Below are positions 11,620 through 23,292 of a DNA stretch of 64,000 nucleotides, piece after piece. The notes below the pieces were generated by a model. It was given only the letters and a program-made list of their open reading frames with translations. It ran no database searches and was not told the origin of the DNA. Made by a program: the position numbers and the translations under genes. The stretch spans positions 1,567,001 through 1,631,000 of the forward strand of contig JARHVA010001737.1 in NCBI GenBank assembly GCA_037957365.1, written 5' to 3'. Each line of letters begins with the position of its first letter. The stretch's first letter is position 1. This stretch comes from Torreya grandis. Lineage: Eukaryota > Streptophyta > Pinopsida > Cupressales > Taxaceae.

Positions 11620-11711
11620 TGCTTTACTCCCACTCAATCAGAAACCCCTGTGAGTGACCTGTAATCAACAAACACTAACACGATCTAAAACCACCTATTA
11701 GTGAACCCAAG

Positions 11712-11723
11712 CTCTGATACCAC
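11712..11723 (-). other. Primer binding site of copia 1 (initiator tRNA-Met)
   Basis: The minus strand reads TGGTATCAGAGC directly after the 5' LTR. This is the standard complement of the 3' end of plant initiator tRNA-Met. Confidence 0.95.
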
Positions 11724-11724
11724 T

Positions 11725-12377
11725 TGTTGGGATCTTACAACACAATTGATTACTCTTGTGTAAGCAACTAAACACGGAATTAAACTAGAATAATAAGTAA
11801 CTAGAAATCAGAATCAACAAAGAATAAGAGATACAAGAAACAATGAAAACTTGTATTAAACTTTTTCAGAAGGAAATACAATGAAGAAATCTCTCTTTCT
11901 TCCACACCTCTCAGATGTACAAATCTCTTTCCCTCAAGAGTTCTCTCTCTCAATTACAACCATTCAATCCTTGAATTGTCTAACTTTTTCCCTCATACAA
12001 CCTATGAAGATCTAACCCTATTATATAACATTAGGATTCATGAGCTATGCATTCTCAACCATTAGATACACCTCTTAATCAAATGTTCAAAATAGTCCTG
12101 CCAAAAATAGAAACGCGGACTCAAGAGTAACAGTTAATCTTTTCATGCAAACATTATGTTCATCCCACAAAAATAGACTTTTGGAACGCACAGGTGACCG
12201 ACATTGGTCCCTGTCTGCCTGCATATGACTGACGTTGGCCGATCCATAACCAACGCCGACAGCTCCCAGTCGACCCCTGACCGACGTCGGTCGATCTTGA
12301 TCGATGTCAGCGACTGTGTAACTCCAACAACCTTGCATTTGCTCATCTGGTGAAGCTTTTAACTCCACAACCTAACA
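11725..12377 (-). repeat. Copia 1 LTR, 5' copy in element orientation (promoter-bearing)
   Basis: Starts with the same TGTTGGGATCTTACAACAC and ends CCTAACA. The PBS lies immediately beside it at 11712, so this is the LTR that would drive transcription of the element, toward lower coordinates. Confidence 0.94.
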
Positions 12378-12382
12378 TTACC
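12378..12382. repeat. Target-site duplication of copia 1, right (TTACC)
   Basis: Directly follows the LTR end CCTAACA and matches 6826-6830. Confidence 0.9.
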
Positions 12383-12491
12383 TATCCTAAATATACATAC
12401 CAATCTGGAAGGGAGGATAGAGATTTACAAACTAGTTATTGAGGTGAAGGATAGGATCGATCTATAAAGGTCAAAGTTGAATGCCACTTAT
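12383..12491. other. Short flank between copia 1 and repeat copy A
   Basis: Continuation of the host sequence interrupted by copia 1 at 6830. No feature seen. Confidence 0.5.
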
Positions 12492-13037
12492 TGATGTGAG
12501 TTTTATGCACACCATAGATCTTATGGGATATACACCATTTCATTTTAGGACTGGTGATTAATCACTCCAAGGCACAAACTATGGGTATTCAATCTTAAAA
12601 ATAACCACATGGTGGAATAGCAGTGGAACACAATGGTTTCTTATCTTGGATGGTTTAGATATGACTAAAAGTCCAACTTATGACCTATAAGCTAAAACTA
12701 GTCAAGCCATAACAGATTATACACATATGATTTAGGCTAAAGTAGATTGGATTAAAAAAGATAAAAAAGCAAGGCAATGTAGGGTATAAAAGAATTGGTT
12801 CTATGGTTGATTTCAAGAACTATCCCTGTCAAGTTAGTTGGCTATGCAAAATTGAACATGCACAATTTACTAATGTTTATTATACCCTAGTTGCAAGCAC
12901 ACCACATAATAAACATGGCATAGAGTCTGAGGAAATAATTAATTGCAAAATAGTGTCATGACTACAATCCAAAAGATATTGTTAGTACAAAATTGCTAAG
13001 CATATCCAATTAACAACAAGATAAAAATAAAAAATGA

Positions 13038-13256
13038 CAATCATAAAGTTGGTCAGAATAACATATAGTTCAATCTAACCTCTAAAGTATTACATACATC
13101 AATTCATATAGAAATAATAACTTAGTATAAATTCTTCAAAGCAATCATAAAGATGGTTAGAATAACATATAGTTCAATCTAACCTCTAAAGTATTACATA
13201 CATCAATTCAAATAGAAATACTAACTTAGTGTGAATTCTTCAAAGCAATCATAAAG
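13038..13256. repeat. 104-bp tandem duplication inside repeat copy A
   Basis: The block around AACATATAGTTCAATCTAACC is repeated twice with a 104-bp period (from about 13041 and 13145). Copy B has only one unit (around 57205-57320), so the duplication arose in copy A after the copies separated. Confidence 0.9.
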
Positions 13257-13360
13257 ATGAGAAGAAAATAAATCAACACAACTTACGAATGATCTAAAAA
13301 CTTCTTAGCTTGCATTAAATTGCCAAAAAATCTCCTCCTTTACAATGAAATAAGGCCATG

Positions 13361-13375
13361 TATAAATAGGCTTTA
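13361..13375 (+). promoter_or_regulatory. Conserved TATA-like box in repeat copy A
   Basis: TGTATAAATAGGC is kept in copy B (near 57423-57435) and, as TGTATAAATAGC, in the diverged copy C (near 63272). Conservation between decayed copies suggests a promoter. It points rightwards, opposite to the coding strand, which is unexplained. Confidence 0.4.
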
Positions 13376-13512
13376 GATGGGCACTGCCTCATCTTCAATT
13401 CTCAGTGCATGTACAAAAGCTAAAATAAGATCAATCTATTTTTATGAAAAAACATTTCTTGCTTTATAAGGAAAGTCTAAAATAAGTTCAACTAAATAAA
13501 AACAAACAACAA

Positions 13513-13985
13513 CTAAGATAATTGTGTGGAATCTTTTTCCATGGAAGCATCTAGAATGGATAACATCACAATTGTAGATGACTGTGTGGATGAGCTAAAA
13601 ATGGAAATAGTTTGATCTAATGATGTGGATGCTAATGATGTGGATAAACTTGATGATGAGAAATTTCCCACTATAGTTGAAGTCATGTCAATTGAAATGG
13701 AAGAAATGACTGAAGTTGTGGTTGTAGTAGCAACTAAAGTGGCAAGATTTGTACTAAACATTATCATGACAATTGTTGTAGCAATGATAGTTACAATATT
13801 CAAATTAGGGAATGTAGTCACAATTAAAAGCATAACTCTGACTAAAATAGAGATTTTTGTTTCCATTGGAGAAGAGGGTGTAGCTGAAGATGAAAGAGTT
13901 GTAGTTGATGTAGTCCCTGCCTGAGCGACAAGTTGCTTTTGTTTTTATGCATTCTCTCATTTTTTATTCTTTCTATGAGCTTATG
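13513..13985 (-). pseudogene. Repeat copy A protein, C-terminal Ser/Thr-rich part
   Basis: The minus strand has a 117-codon open stretch rich in Ser, Thr, Ile, and Val (SSSSLSTSLASTSLDQTIS), ending at a TAG near 13513. The equivalent region of copy B (57600-58020) is clearly related but broken. I do not recognise a domain. The plus-strand open frame over the same bases looks like a shadow of this composition. Confidence 0.45.
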
Positions 13986-14149
13986 AACATGTTGTGTGGT
14001 CTTTGTCAATAACTTCAAAATTTAAAATGGGGACTTTGAATAGTGTCCTCATTTTACCCAAAAGCCATTTATGTATTTCCAAGGAAACTTGGAATGATTC
14101 ATTGATTGCATGGATTTTTTTAATCTTTTCCTTTGTAAAAGTGATCAAA

Positions 14150-14760
14150 TTTATAACCTATTCATTACCCCATAAATAGCTTTATTTATCCTCATTTTGA
14201 AGTTCCTCATAGAGTATTGCAATTGATTATTAAACATGTTCTAGTCTATGACTTGGCCATTAGGGTTGTATGCAACATAAATAATTACTTCACTAAACAA
14301 CTCAACTATTATGTTCTCTTGATCAATGAATATGGTTGTTACAATCTTCATCTAGTAATGCCAGTGTTTTAAGTCCTCCCTCTTTCCATTTGCATAACTC
14401 TAAGCCAAACTTATGTCCTTTAGTGATATAAAATTTAGCTCATGAAATGTATTATGTCTAACCACTTTGCAAATATTATATAGCTTAGCATCAATTAGTC
14501 CCAAAGTTTGGTTAAAGTTTATTGCTCTTTGTCACTCAGGTTGTCTTCTAGCTCTAGTTCTCTGAATAAAAAGTAGGATACTATAGAGATATTGGACTTC
14601 ATCTTGCACCTTGTCACATATGTATATGGGTGCCTCAATGTCAATTTGTGATCCCAATATCCCATTTTTTTGTTGTAAGCCAAAGACTATTTTCTTGATT
14701 ACACCACCTGTGGCCTCTACAACTGAGATTGGGTCTTCTTTGATTTCATCATGTTCTTAG
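14150..14760 (-). pseudogene. Repeat copy A protein, conserved domain of unknown function
   Basis: The minus frame reads GGVIKKIVFGLQQKNGI, then VRHNTFHELNFISLKDISLAY, and from 14351 MKIVTT, then ENIIVELFSEVIIYVAYNP, then NNQLQYSMRNFKMRIN, with a few stops. Copy B encodes IIVELFSEVIIYVVYKPDGQ and NNQFQYSMRNFKMRIN in the same order at 58232-58426. Protein-level conservation between two separately decaying copies is good evidence that this strand coded. I do not recognise the family. Confidence 0.6.
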
Positions 14761-15185
14761 ATCTTTTTTTTTCTCTTTTTATTAAATTGGAAGAGCTCAT
14801 CTTCCTTCTGAAATTCAATCACTTTAGGTCCTATTAAAATTTTCTTTCTAATTATCCTCTTTACATTATTAGTGGTCTCCTCAATTTCTAAAGTGACTAG
14901 TGGGTAATCAATCATGACCAAATTTTTCCTTGAAAACTTCTCAATTTGGAGTTGATCTATACATGGTTTTGTTAAAAAAATTTCAATAGAGGAAGAATAC
15001 TCAAGGTATGAAGGAACAAGGGAGGATATGGTGAATTGAGGTGGAGGCATAAGGATTGAAGGGTCTAGTGAAGTGGATGAACTAGGAGGTGTGGAGAAGT
15101 AGAGAAGTGGGAAATGGGGGAATGACCATCTTCTCTCTTGATGACCTTGTTTGAGTTGGGATCTTTGGTATATACTTGATTGCAT
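14757..15185 (-). pseudogene. Repeat copy A protein, Pro/Ser-rich and basic segment
   Basis: A 142-codon open stretch: Pro/Ser-rich N-terminal half (PPSSSTSLDPSILMPPPQF), then a basic part (NNVKRIIRKKILIGPKVIEF) and a Lys-rich tail. Copy B has the corresponding sequence at 58840-59210, with stops. No known domain was recognised. Confidence 0.5.
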
Positions 15186-15366
15186 TACACGAGTCTTTTA
15201 TAATTATCACCATAGGGGATGTAGCTAAAATATCTATAGGTGTTGATATAGTCAATTGTGTTAAAACATGCTTTTGTAATGGTTGAGTGACAAAAATTAA
15301 CTAGGAAACCAAATATTCAAACCTTGGGATTTGCAAAATGGAAGTGATTGGTACAGAATGAAAGAG

Positions 15367-15714
15367 TTATGTAATCGTATCCTTCATTGGTGTGATGGGT
15401 GCTTGTCCAATAGAGGTGGGAACACTTATTGTACTAGAAGCATTATTAACAATTGAAGTGTCCCTAGGGATAGTGGAAGTAGTATAGGTGTCTATCATGC
15501 TTGTTACAACACTTGGAACAAGATCTATGTTTGAAACATTCATTGGCACACTTGGAGCAATAGAAATAGAAACAAATCTAATACTAGGTACCTTATAAGT
15601 TGTATATAAAGGAGCCTTTTTCTGAGGGAACATGTCATATCTTACAATTTTTTCTTCCTCTAAATACTCTCCAAATAATATTTCTTTTGTGTCCAAGGAA
15701 TAAGTAAAGTTCAA
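15367..15714 (-). pseudogene. Repeat copy A protein, Thr/Ser-rich segment conserved in copy B
   Basis: A 115-codon open stretch containing MNVSNIDLVPSVVTSMIDT and TTSTIPRDTSIV, then TSIGQAPITPMK. Copy B at 59390-59623 encodes MNVLNMGLVPSVIESMVDT, TTSTIPMDTSIV, and TSIRQSPITPTK in the same frame. It looks like a flexible linker of a larger protein. Confidence 0.6.
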
Positions 15715-16166
15715 AGACCCCTAAAATTATGTTGTAGGTTGTGGAATATCCTTTTTTAAAATTGGTGGGGCTTGTGAAGCAACACAAGGAGTTCATACAA
15801 CATGAGGGATTGTTAGAGGCCTAGTTGTAATGTGTGTTATTGGAGGAAGAGGCTAATGACTTGTAACCTTTGGAATAGGGAGCACTTGTGGTATTCTTAT
15901 TTTCATTTGCTCATAAGTTTCCTTTGGGGACTTTTCCTCAGTAGACTTTTCTGATTTACCTTCCAAAGTTACCTCATTTTGAATTCTTTAGGCATCTTGC
16001 ATGGATATGCCAACAACTTGCATTCTTTTGTAAGTTTCCATACCATCTTTAATTTTAAAGAATATTTTATCATAATACTTCCTATTATAATAATAAACAA
16101 CTCTAACTCTTCTTTTAATACTATATAAATGATTATTAGCTTTCTCCTTAGGTCCTAATATCTAAA

Positions 16167-16675
16167 TTATGTAACTTTCAATTTGAAGGATGACCTATGG
16201 TTTACAAACTTATGCAATTGAGGCCATTGCTGAAATGAAGTCCTACCTATACTAAGTAGAAGTATATGAACTATGCCTAGTTTGGCCCTCTTGAATTCCA
16301 TGTCTATTTTGTGGGTTAGTTGGAAAACAATCTCTTGCTCAGCGAATTTGTCCAAAACATACCTTAGAAAAAACAAAGATGCCACTATAGAACCTTCTAT
16401 TCTTATGATTGTATGGTCCTATAAAGCCAATAATCACCATATGTCTTCAAAGAGCTTCTTGTTTCCTCAAATAACCTAGGCATAGGTTTGACATCAATAG
16501 CTTCATATACTATTGGATAGAAGTAGTCAACTATGTTTTGTATATAGTTTATGAATTTATGAATGTGAATAATGTCAAAGTCATTACAAACTCTTTTGTC
16601 ATTCTTGGGTTTCCATCTTGATGAACCTGGAAGGCTCATTGTGGCACATAGAACATCCAATAAATAAGATATCAT
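16167..16675 (-). pseudogene. Repeat copy A protein, N-terminal folded region of unknown function
   Basis: Two open stretches (16403-16675 and 16167-16385) are separated by one stop and read as one sequence: FDIIHIHKFINYIQNIVDYF, then VYEAIDVKPMPRLFEETRSS, TYGDYWLYR, then FLRYVLDKFAEQEIVFQLTH and IDMEFKRAKLG. The composition, with many aromatic residues and alternating charge, is that of a folded domain. Copy B has the equivalent at 60560-60900. I do not recognise it. It could be the catalytic or DNA-binding part of the element. Confidence 0.5.
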
Positions 16676-17450
16676 AAAAAAAATTACCCTTATATTTGAC
16701 CTAATTGTATTATTGTACTAGGCTGAGGCTAATTATTTATCCTAAAGTAAGGATGTTCTTATCATCTAGAATCAATGACAATAGAGGCAACCAAATTTCA
16801 TTCACATTTGAAATGGATTTAGCTCCAAATAATCTATTCATTAAAGCTATCCCAATTTTTACCCCTAGTCTGAATTGGGAAATAGGAATAGAGCTCACGT
16901 TTCCTTTTTTTTTTAAATTGATAGGATTAGTTACCTAATTATGTAATGTATCCATAACATTTTTGTTCTAAAACCATTTTGTGGCAACTTCCTAATTGTA
17001 AATTAAACTTAGTTAGGGCAATTGGTAACCATTTTCAAATCCTACACTTACTATATATGCAACTATAACTTGACTCCTAGTTGTGTGCGATGTATCTCTT
17101 TTATGCATTCCCTAAATGAATAAATTAAAAAGGACATCTATGCAAGGGAATACCTCTAGTTTGGTTATATCATTTTACAATCCCACTGCTAGAATGGTTA
17201 GTAGGTTATCAACGTACTCATGTTAATGGAAAGGCAAGTTATTCTTGTCACTATATTCTTCAGTTGATTTGATCTTCTCATAAATGGATAGTAGTGGGTA
17301 AATTATCCATGCAGAGGTCTTGGATCAAAATTTATATCTCTATATTCTTGGTTGGTTCCATAGGAGAACAAATATGGAGTTTGGTATGTGGTTTCCATTA
17401 TAATCGTTGTTTAGCTTAGATAATCAAATTTTGTAAAAGATCGAAAGAAA

Positions 17451-17465
17451 CATAAAGCTCTAGAT
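17451..17465. repeat. Target-site duplication of the LINE, left
   Basis: CATAAAGCTCTAGAT, repeated exactly at 23381-23395. In repeat copy B the same position has one copy only (near 61756), which confirms the insertion. Confidence 0.95.
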
Positions 17466-17520
17466 TTTTTTTAAACTAAAATGGGGTAAAAATATTATTG
17501 AAAATGGAGAAAGAACAAAA

Positions 17521-20500
17521 TTACAAAGTTTTATCCTGGTCAACCAACTGCTCAAACTTTCAGGATAAATCTAGAGGTAGCATCCTATGTTCTGAAATGT
17601 TCCACAAAGGCCCATGTTCGGAGGCCCATTTGGCCAGGCAGTCAACCACCCCGTTCCATTCACAGGGAATATACCAAAAGGAAACAGACTCTAAAGAAGC
17701 ACAGAGCTGGAGGAGCTAAAGTGCCACTCTAGCCAAATGGCAGTCATTAGTTTCAAAATTTTGATCATTCAACATATTAATTACAACCTGCAAATCGAAT
17801 TCGCAAATGATTCTATTCCAGCCGAGAGAGCAACACTGTTAGACAGCAACAAGAATCACAAGAGCTTTCATGAAGTTGTTTGAATACCAGCCTTTGTGAA
17901 TAGAGAAGAAAAAAATCACCTGACCCGATCTGTCACACCCCACCCCTCCAATCCCAGCTGGACCAAGATTTCCATGAGATGATCCGTCAGTGTTGATTTT
18001 CAACCAACCAGCTTCAGGGGGAGACCACCGACCCATCCTATCAACAGGCCACTTGGATGGACCACGAGCACACGTAGCAAAAAGAGGGACGAGGGAAGGA
18101 CCCCTGGGGGTGACAGGGACAAGGTGTGCAACCACTTTGGCGTCAGCTAAACACAAGTCCTTCACCAGGTCACACTTAGCATAGAGCGTTTCAACAAGAG
18201 AGCTCATAATTCTTCCCCATAAGACACTAATCTCAGTACTGGTACCTTGGAAAATCTGCTTATTTCTCTCTATCCACAGCTACCACAGGATGAATGTTGG
18301 GCCAATGTGCCAAGCAACTTGGAGAAAAGAAGCCTGAGAAGGGGGATGACCCAAGCGGTCCCAGAATTTAGCTAAAGAAGAGACGTGCCAGCAGGGATGA
18401 TCCCAGACATCCCACCAAAGGTGCCAGATTTGTTTGGCAATAGGACACTTAAAGAAAAGATGGGAAATAGTCTCCGCACAGTTGCGGCAAAGGATGCACA
18501 TAGAGGGCCCCTAGAAACCCCGCTTGCAGAGGTTCTCCCAGGTAAGACATCTATTGTGAACCAACACCCAAAGAAAGAAGTGACATTTGGGCCAAGAGTA
18601 GCTATTCCAAACTGTGGTCCCCCAAGGGATCATCACCTCTCCCAAGAGATGTTTAGTCAAAGTAAGGTATCCAGCAGAAACAAAATACTTCCCTGAAGGG
18701 TCTCCCCCCCAAGCCAGAACATCACGCCCTTGTAGAGAACTACATTCCCTGGATGCCAATAATGAGGATAGCTCCAAATGATCCTCAATAGAGCCTCCCG
18801 GAGGCCAGTCCAAGGAATTCTTCCATCTGTATCCCACTGCTATACCTAACCTGACGGCCTCCTTATAATGATCCAACGTGTTCCACCCAGCATCCAACAT
18901 AGCATCACAGAGCAACTGCAAATGTGGATGAGAGGATAAGAGAGGGGGGTGCCCATCCTAGGAGTCGCTCTAGAAAAGAGTGTCCGTTCCCCTGTTGCTG
19001 ATCCAAAAAAGGCTGTTCTTCACCAATTGAGCTCCCCTCTTGAGAGTGTTCCAAACATCGACCCTCTCCCCTCAAGGGGGATTCTTGGAATATCTTCAGG
19101 CCTCTCTCCAGGGTAGTATTTCAAGGCCAAAATAAGGACCCAGAGTTGGGCTAGACTGGAGCACCAACGCCAATAGAGTTTGGCAGCAAGAGCTTGACTG
19201 CTCAGAATTGCAGAGCATAGCCCAAGGCGGCCTTCCTTTTTGGGCCGACAAACGGTGTCCCAGTTGAGAAGGCTCCATTTGGTGTTAAGCAGATTGCCAC
19301 TCCACAAAAATTATTGAAGAAGAGCATCGAATTCCTTCAAGAAGTACACAGGGGCAGCCTGCACCATGCTACAATAAATGGGGAGGGCTTGAATCATCAA
19401 TTGTAAGAGTGTCATTCTGCCAGTAGTGGAAAGCCATCTGTGCGTCCAGTGATTAACTTTTTGTCTAAGCTTGTCTAGCACGCTCTGCCAGAAGAGCCTT
19501 GGCTGTCTTCCTACCACAATAGGGACCCCAAGGTAGGTAAGGGGAAGGGATTGTGACTGAAACCTCAGGATGGCCATGATCCTCCATTGAATAGACTTGG
19601 GGGTGTTAAAAAACATAATGGAGGATTTGTGGTCATTAATCATCTGTCTATAGGCCGCCATATAAGTGTCCAAAATAAGCCAGAAAACCTCTGCTTCCCT
19701 GATGCGGGCTTTCCCCACCAGAGAAGTGTCATCAACAAACTAGAGGTGGGATAAAGTGGGTAATCCATGTCCCCACTGCCAACCTTGTAGCACATGCTGA
19801 GAAACCTGAAGCTTGATGAGACGCCCAAGGCCTTCTGCCAAAATAATAAACAAATATGGAGAAAGAGGGTCTCCCTGATGAAGTCCTCTGGAGGCACCAA
19901 AAAGCTCAGAGGGAGCACCATTAATAAAGACCAAGAAAGAGGGGTTCGTAACACAGCTAAGCACCCAACTGATCCAGTCCTGATTAAAGCCAAAAGCCTG
20001 TAGAACTTTATCCAGGAAGCCCCAGCTGAATCTGTCATATGCTTTAGCCATGTCAAGTTTGACAAGCATAGCACGGTCCTGGGAAGTACTCATAGAATGA
20101 ATAACTTCAGCCGCTATAACTACTCCATCCAGAATCTGCTTACCAGCCACAAATCCCCCTTGCTCCTCAGAGATAAGCTTGGGAAGGCAGAATTTAAGCC
20201 TCTCCGCAATAAGTTTAGTGATAATCTTGTAGACAACATTGCAAAGGGCAATAGGTCTGAAATAATCCAACTGATTAGCTTGTTCACGCTTCGGAATGAG
20301 AACCAGAAAGGTAGCATTCAGGGCCTGGAGCATTTCTTTATTGGAGTAAGACTCCTGAATCACCCCCAAGAGGTCTTGATTGATGATATCCCAAAATTCC
20401 TGAAAAAATTCCATAGGGAATCCATCTGGTCCTGGGGCCTTACCTTTCTTCATACCAAAAACTACACCCTCCAATTCTGACATACTAATGGGGCACATAA

Positions 20501-21824
20501 GGGAGTCATTCATATCAGGAGACACAAGAGGAGGAATGCAAGACAAAACTATACCTTCTCCGAGCTCATTAGGAGGCGTATCATTTGTGAAGAGAGTAGA
20601 ATAGAACCGAATAGCTTCCCTGGATATGTCTTGGGAGGAAGTCAAGCTTCTACCATCCGAAGTAATCAAGGACGAGTTGAAGCTTCTATTTTGGTGATCC
20701 TGAACAGAGTTATGGAAGAAAGTCATATTCCTGTCACCCTCTTGAAGCCAGTCGACACGAGCCTTTTGTTTCTAATAAATCTCTTCGTGAAGCTCCCATT
20801 CAGCCAGTTCTATAAAAGCTAGAATCTCATCCAAACGTAGGGTTTTTGACAATCCAAGATCACAGATTTTCCTGGTGATGGCGTCCAACTGGTCTTGTGC
20901 TTTCCTCTTCCTAGTATGGAAATTACCAAAATAGTGTAGGTTCCAATACTTCAATTTCTTTTTCACATATCGTAGCTTCTTAGCAAACACAAACATGGCC
21001 GTGCCATAATTCGGTGTTCCTTGCTGCCACCAACCTGTCATTAGATCTTGGAGGGAAGCATCACGGAGCCACATCAACTGAAATTTGAAAGGTGGCTTCT
21101 TAGGAGTAGTAATATGTCCCGCAGAGAACATGATAGGCCAATGGTCAGACCCCCGCCAATCAAGGATTTCAGAGGAGAGGGAGAATGCACTGGAGTGCCA
21201 ATAGCATGAAACTAAGAATCTATCCAAATGTTTCGAGATGGCCACCTCTCCCATCCTGCAGTTGTTCCATGTGAAAAGGCCATTGAGGGGTTTCACATCT
21301 GAAAGATGTAACCAGTCAATATTTTGTCGAAATAGCTCTGTAGAAGGTCCCAGTCAAGCTAGTCCCCCTCTCTTCTCTTCTAAGCTGAGGATATAATTAA
21401 AATCTCTAGCTATGACCCAAGGCAAGAAGGGGTGGCATCTTCATACATAATGGATATGGTCCCAAAGCTTAAGCTGACCTAGAAGCTCAATCGGGGCATA
21501 AACATTAGTGACCAGAATCATCTCACCACTCTCCAAGGAGGAGGCCACCATGGAGAGGGCCGAAATATAGGATAGCCAAAGGTGTGGCATGACTTTCCTT
21601 GGATCCCAACACATAGCAAGACCACCAGAGGTTCCCAAGGTGCCAATACCCTGGCATTGGCCGCGTAATCAAATATTGGGGCAGCAAGTAAACAAAGAGT
21701 CAACAGAAAGTTTTGTCTCCTGAATGCAGAGGATGTCAAGGGTATAATCTCTCACTAGTTTTTGAATAGCCTTTTGTCTGGGGATGCTATTCAATCCCCT
21801 CACATTCCATGACATAATAATCAT
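17521..21824 (-). pseudogene. LINE ORF2: AP endonuclease, reverse transcriptase, zinc-binding region and RNase H
   Basis: It starts MIIMSWNVRGLNSIPRQKAI, the usual endonuclease start, with ILCIQETK, then ARDFNYIL (normally GDFN) and SDHWPI. RT runs about 19300-20726 (KGKAPGPDGFP, RPIALCNVVYKIITK, GLHQGDPLSPYLFI) and has FVDD as the catalytic motif. A TAG at 19740-19742, a Gln codon in relatives, sits directly before FVDD. Then come a zf-RVT-like Cys/His region (CILCRNCAETISHLFFKC) and RNase H (WLKINTDGSSHGNLGPAGIGG, 17940-18030). Stops at 21441, 20772, 19740 and 19311 make it non-functional. The enzyme would nick the target and copy its RNA in place. Confidence 0.93.
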
Positions 21825-23292
21825 AGAGTGGAGTGAGGGAAGTGTTTGTCCATGGTCTTCACCACCCCTGACTCTACCAAAAGATCTCCTGTAAGTTTAA
21901 TCCTTTCTTGATCCTTTTTGCGTCCTACTCGAGAAGGTGTGGAAGAGGATACCTTCTTGAAAGGTCTCTGCATTAAACCAAGAGTGGAAGACGGTCCTTT
22001 TTCCTTGCTAGAAACTTCTACATCTCTTACCAAATCTACCAAGTGTAAGTCTTTGTCCTGTGTGGATGCCACCACAAGGGCTTTGCTCTCTGTGGCAAGA
22101 GTAGCTTCCGATGCTTGCTGAGAAACTATGACCTGGGGATCATTGGTTATATAAGTCCTTCCTTCCAGCTCCAGCATCTCACACTATTCCATTACCAGAG
22201 TGCCCTCCTCTATAATCATATTGTCCAGAGCTTCAAAGCAGTTGAAACCTGCTTCTCCTTGTCGGTCCAGATGAGATCGCTTTTGACCTCTCCCTCTTGT
22301 ATGACATTGGACTGGGGTAAAACCATCCCTTTCAAGTCCCGTAGCATCAGATTGGCCTAGCTCCAAACTGGGAGTATTCAGGGGGCTTTTCCCTTTATTG
22401 CGCTATCTGGCTGTCCATTTCTAGTATTGACAGGGTCAGGGTGTCCATTCTTCATACCTGTATTGGCTGCTTATGGACCAGCTGAACCCTCAGAGTTTCT
22501 TAAACCTTTGGGTGCATGAGGGCATTGCCACTTAAGATGTCCATACTCATGACAAAAATGACAACAGAAGGGGATGGATTCATAATCAATTTGCTGAATC
22601 TAGGAGGATGAACCCAGGCATATTTCAATGGAATCTGGCAACGGGTTGTTAATATCAATATCCACACAAATGCGTGCATAAGAGATTACCTTCTTGTCCA
22701 GAGATTGGTGAGCGATTGCAGTAGGTGTTCCAATCATGGCACCAATCTGGCGCAAAATGTCCTCATGCCAAAATTCTAGAGGCAGCCTCGAAAGGCGGAC
22801 CCAGACTAGAACTCGTGAAGGGAGATCCTCAGCCGAGTTGAAACCTTGATGCCAAGGTTTTTAAAAAAGGCCAATGCAGTCGTAAAATTATGGGCCGCCC
22901 TCAAAAATCCTATTTCTATTAGAAATGAAAGTGAAATTAACCATGAAGTAGTTGTTCTCAGCCAGCATGATATCAAAATCTCCTTCGATCTGCCATGACC
23001 AATGAATCCAAGATTCTAGAGCTGTTTGTGAAATGCAAATTCCAAGAAACTTGCAGATTAACGCATGAGAAGCCAAGTATTCAACATTGTCTTTGACAGC
23101 ATCTAGTGGGATAACTAATACGGGTCTGTCTTGGCTGTGAGGAAAGCAACCATTAACCTTACTGATCTTGGCTCACTCACCAACATAGACCACCCCTTTT
23201 CTTGTCTCCTTCGAGCTACCTCTAGGAGTCGACTGTCCAGATGCGGAGGGATCCACCCTCCGCAGGCTGCCAGAACCCTCGCTCGCGTCCAT
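21821..23292 (-). pseudogene. LINE ORF1: DUF4283-like domain and CCHC zinc knuckle
   Basis: The start ATG is at 23292 (MDASEGSGSLRRVDPSASG). Residues around 70-200 resemble the DUF4283 region of plant LINE ORF1 (FLGICISQTALESWIHWSW, then EGDFDIMLAENNYFMVNF, VLVWVRLSRLPLEFWHEDIL). The knuckle CHFCHEYGHLKWQC (22521-22564) fits CX2CX4HX4C. The C-terminus (21821-22366) is a charged, Ser-rich tail. Stops and one frameshift between 22888 and 22366 disrupt it. The protein would coat LINE RNA. Its TGA overlaps the ORF2 ATG. Confidence 0.88.

Larger units (their letters stand above)
6831..12377 (-). mobile_element. Ty1/copia LTR retrotransposon (copia 1), structurally complete, coding decayed
   Basis: The 5.55-kb element has two LTRs of about 654 bp, a 5-bp target duplication TTACC (6826-6830 and 12378-12382), a PBS matching initiator tRNA-Met and a polypurine tract. 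Reading on the minus strand, the order is gag, zinc knuckle, protease, integrase, linker, reverse transcriptase, RNase H. Integrase before RT defines copia. The polyprotein start is the ATG at 11619, just after the PBS and leader. Premature stops and at least two frameshifts, near 11205 and 8137, break the reading frame, so it cannot make its own proteins. The two LTRs are still very similar, so the insertion is fairly young compared with the gypsy elements here. Confidence 0.95.

Noticed and set aside
13625..13924. A plus-strand open frame of 99 codons with a hydrophobic centre
   Set aside because: It lies opposite the Ser/Thr-rich minus-strand frame of the repeat, and the related copy B does not keep it open.
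17466..17800. A separate short gene at the left end of the LINE
   Set aside because: The frames there belong to the RNase H domain of ORF2 and its opposite strand.
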